Made by a program: the position numbers and the translations under genes | The notes under the pieces: model-generated | The model's database searches: none | Seen by the model: the letters and a program-made list of their open reading frames with translations, nothing else | Told to the model about the DNA's origin: nothing | Part shown: one piece after another, positions 20,643 to 21,410 of the stretch | Layout of the letters: each line of letters begins with the position of its first letter | How positions within the stretch are numbered: position 1 is the first letter of the stretch | DNA from: Clostridia bacterium | Lineage (GTDB): Bacteria > Bacillota > Clostridia > Oscillospirales > Acutalibacteraceae | Assembly: GCA_900767015.1 (NCBI GenBank) | Contig: CAAFXQ010000142.1 | Location: 1 to 21,410, forward strand | Direction of reading: 5' to 3' | Length of the DNA: 21,410 bases

Positions 20643-21056
20643 TTATCTGATTTTGGCAATATCATTTTCATCACCGAAGTAGTACTTTTTACCCTTTTTC
20701 TTACGACGCTTTTTGTTCGAAAGATATTCTTCTGCTGACCCGATAAAAAGTACTGTCCGGAAAAGTAGGCCGGTACCTACAATTAAAATATTTCCTTTCT
20801 TGCCGATTTTTACTAATTCATCGTAAAACTTGTCAATTTCATTATAATCAAAATCAGGATGCCAATGAAAATAAGAAAAATCATCAATACAAAAATTGAT
20901 AGTATCCCAAGATATATCAAGATACGGTTTGCAATTTCTTTCCCATTTTATCGCAAAACCGTCAAAGGTAAATGTACCATCTATATCAGGAGTATTTAAC
21001 AGTTTTTCGTATAATTCTTTGTTTATTTGACGAATATCATCCTCACGAGCCATCAT
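20643..21056 (-). CDS. Uncharacterised acidic/aromatic protein with lysine-rich C-terminus, 137 residues
   Basis: I do not recognise the family. The first 80 residues are acidic and rich in aromatic residues (DGTFTFDGFAIKWERN, CIDDFSYFHWHPDFDYNEID). A hydrophobic beta-like stretch follows (KGNILIVGTGLLFRTVLFIG), then a basic patch at 115-124 (KKRRKKKGKK). The size and the mix of acidic residues with W/Y/F recall small immunity proteins of polymorphic toxin systems, but no toxin is nearby, so this is only a guess. AAAGGA lies 6 bases before the first of two adjacent ATGs. It has its own promoter at 21075-21103 and an AT-rich composition like its neighbours. The 150 bases downstream hold only the next promoter. 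Confidence 0.7.
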   Translation of the reverse strand: MMAREDDIRQINKELYEKLLNTPDIDGTFTFDGFAIKWERNCKPYLDISWDTINFCIDDFSYFHWHPDFDYNEIDKFYDELVKIGKKGNILIVGTGLLFRTVLFIGSAEEYLSNKKRRKKKGKKYYFGDENDIAKIR

Positions 21057-21074
21057 AACACTTCCTTTAGCGAG

Positions 21075-21103
21075 AGAATATCATAAAATCATAGGTAAAT
21101 CAA
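21075..21103 (-). promoter_or_regulatory. Sigma-A promoter of the 137-residue protein
   Basis: On the minus strand, TTGATT (21103-21098), 17-base spacer, TATTCT (21080-21075), with extended -10 TGA. Confidence 0.6.
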
Positions 21104-21209
21104 TACATATCCACGCATATCATCAATTACTTCAAGAATTGCATGTCATTGCTTTCGCACTGCGGCGGAAAGCGAAGCGTCAGTACTTTTTTCCCCGCGA
21201 CCGAAACTT

Positions 21210-21290
21210 TTCTCTCTTCTCTTTTATCTCTTATCCGGAAAAATCGCAGGAAAAGAGAAGAGAGAAGAACGAAAAGTGAAAAGTGAAGAG
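21210..21290. repeat. Polypurine/polypyrimidine inverted repeat with adjoining short direct repeats
   Basis: A 16-bp pyrimidine run (21210-21225) is repeated in perfect inverted form as a purine run (21251-21266). GAAAAGT GAAAAGT GAAGAG follows at 21271-21290. A smaller GCTTTC/GAAAGC palindrome lies just upstream near 21152-21173. No coding frame is credible. It fills the space between the 137-residue gene and tRNA-Asn. Mobile-repeat origin is possible but not shown. Confidence 0.7.
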
Positions 21291-21292
21291 AA

Positions 21293-21334
21293 CCAAAAAG
21301 AAAAGCCACACTTGCGTGCGACTTTTCTTTTTGG
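21293..21334 (-). terminator. Intrinsic terminator of tRNA-Asn
   Basis: Read on the minus strand, CCAAAAAGAAAAG and CTTTTCTTTTTGG bracket a stem-loop of about 19 bp with loop GCAA. The two imperfect positions are G-U wobbles in the minus-strand RNA but A-C mismatches on the plus strand, so the minus strand is the transcribed one. The first stem bases are the CCA end of the tRNA. Confidence 0.8.
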
Positions 21335-21407
21335 CGCCTCAAACAGGACTCGAACCTGTGACACCGCGGTTAACAGCCGCGTGCTCTACCGACTGAGCTA
21401 TTAAGGC
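21332..21407 (-). tRNA. tRNA-Asn (anticodon GUU)
   Basis: On the minus strand, the acceptor stem GCCTTAA/TTGAGGC (one U-G), D-arm TAGCTCAGTCGGTAGAGCA, anticodon stem CGCGG/CCGCG with loop CTGTTAA (anticodon GTT), T-arm ACAGGTTCGAGTCCTGT, discriminator G and encoded CCA (21334-21332) are all present. Its promoter lies beyond the window end. Confidence 0.97.
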
Positions 21408-21410
21408 AAA

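Noticed and set aside
21127..21342. A 71-codon minus-strand frame next to tRNA-Asn
   Set aside because: It runs through the tRNA terminator and the low-complexity inverted repeat and overlaps the tRNA 3' end. There is no ribosome site.

Overview
The window looks like chromosomal DNA of a Gram-positive anaerobe of the Clostridia, probably an Oscillospiraceae/Ruminococcaceae-type gut bacterium. Supporting signs are AAGGAGG-type ribosome sites, many sigma-A promoters (often with an extended TGn -10 box), intrinsic terminators after most units, CCA-encoding tRNA genes, a CotH-type secreted protein, InlB-like repeats, and clostridial families such as PFL/UPF0210, LUD, TVP38/TMEM64 and XRE plus zinc ribbon. 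No phage, plasmid, transposase, integrase or CRISPR array is visible. The taxonomic placement is inference.

Layout. 1-655: 3' part of a PFL/UPF0210 gene. 656-1145: a gene-free repeat zone with a MITE-like palindromic element and a 92-bp tandem repeat. 1146-2562: hisF and hisIE, the last steps of the histidine pathway, without the rest of the operon. 2721-4781: a secreted CotH-like protein with its own promoter. 4893-5498: a LUD-domain protein, convergent with a TVP38-type membrane protein (5548-6237, minus). 6485-7924: a stand-alone radical SAM protein with its own promoter. 7972-13062 (minus): a compact series, read FAD oxidoreductase, polyprenyl sugar-phosphate transferase, SDR, CPBP intramembrane protease, TadA. 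The last four are joined by ATGA overlaps or a 22-nt gap, and a promoter lies upstream of the oxidoreductase.

13352-15568 (plus): three separately promoted single genes. They are a small secreted InlB-repeat protein behind a perfect TTGACA-17-TATAAT promoter, a cysteine-cluster membrane protein of unknown family, and an SDR. 15708-18542 (minus): a conserved helical protein, another SDR, and a coupled XRE/zinc-ribbon regulator and TPR protein. 18794-21407: tRNA-Val(CAC) and tRNA-Asn(GUU) bracket a visibly AT-richer block holding an M16 peptidase, a 58-residue two-helix membrane protein and an orphan 137-residue protein.

How the genes relate. HisF and HisIE are one metabolic unit. The sugar-phosphate transferase, SDR and CPBP series suggests envelope glycan work, with tRNA editing (TadA) translationally tied to it. 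The CotH-like protein and the small secreted protein, about 8.5 kb apart, end in the same order: InlB-like repeat, then an amphipathic helix ending in Phe-Gly a few residues before the C-terminus. This is the best candidate for an undescribed shared surface-anchoring or assembly module. The 58-aa membrane protein and M16 peptidase pair is the second candidate worth a look.
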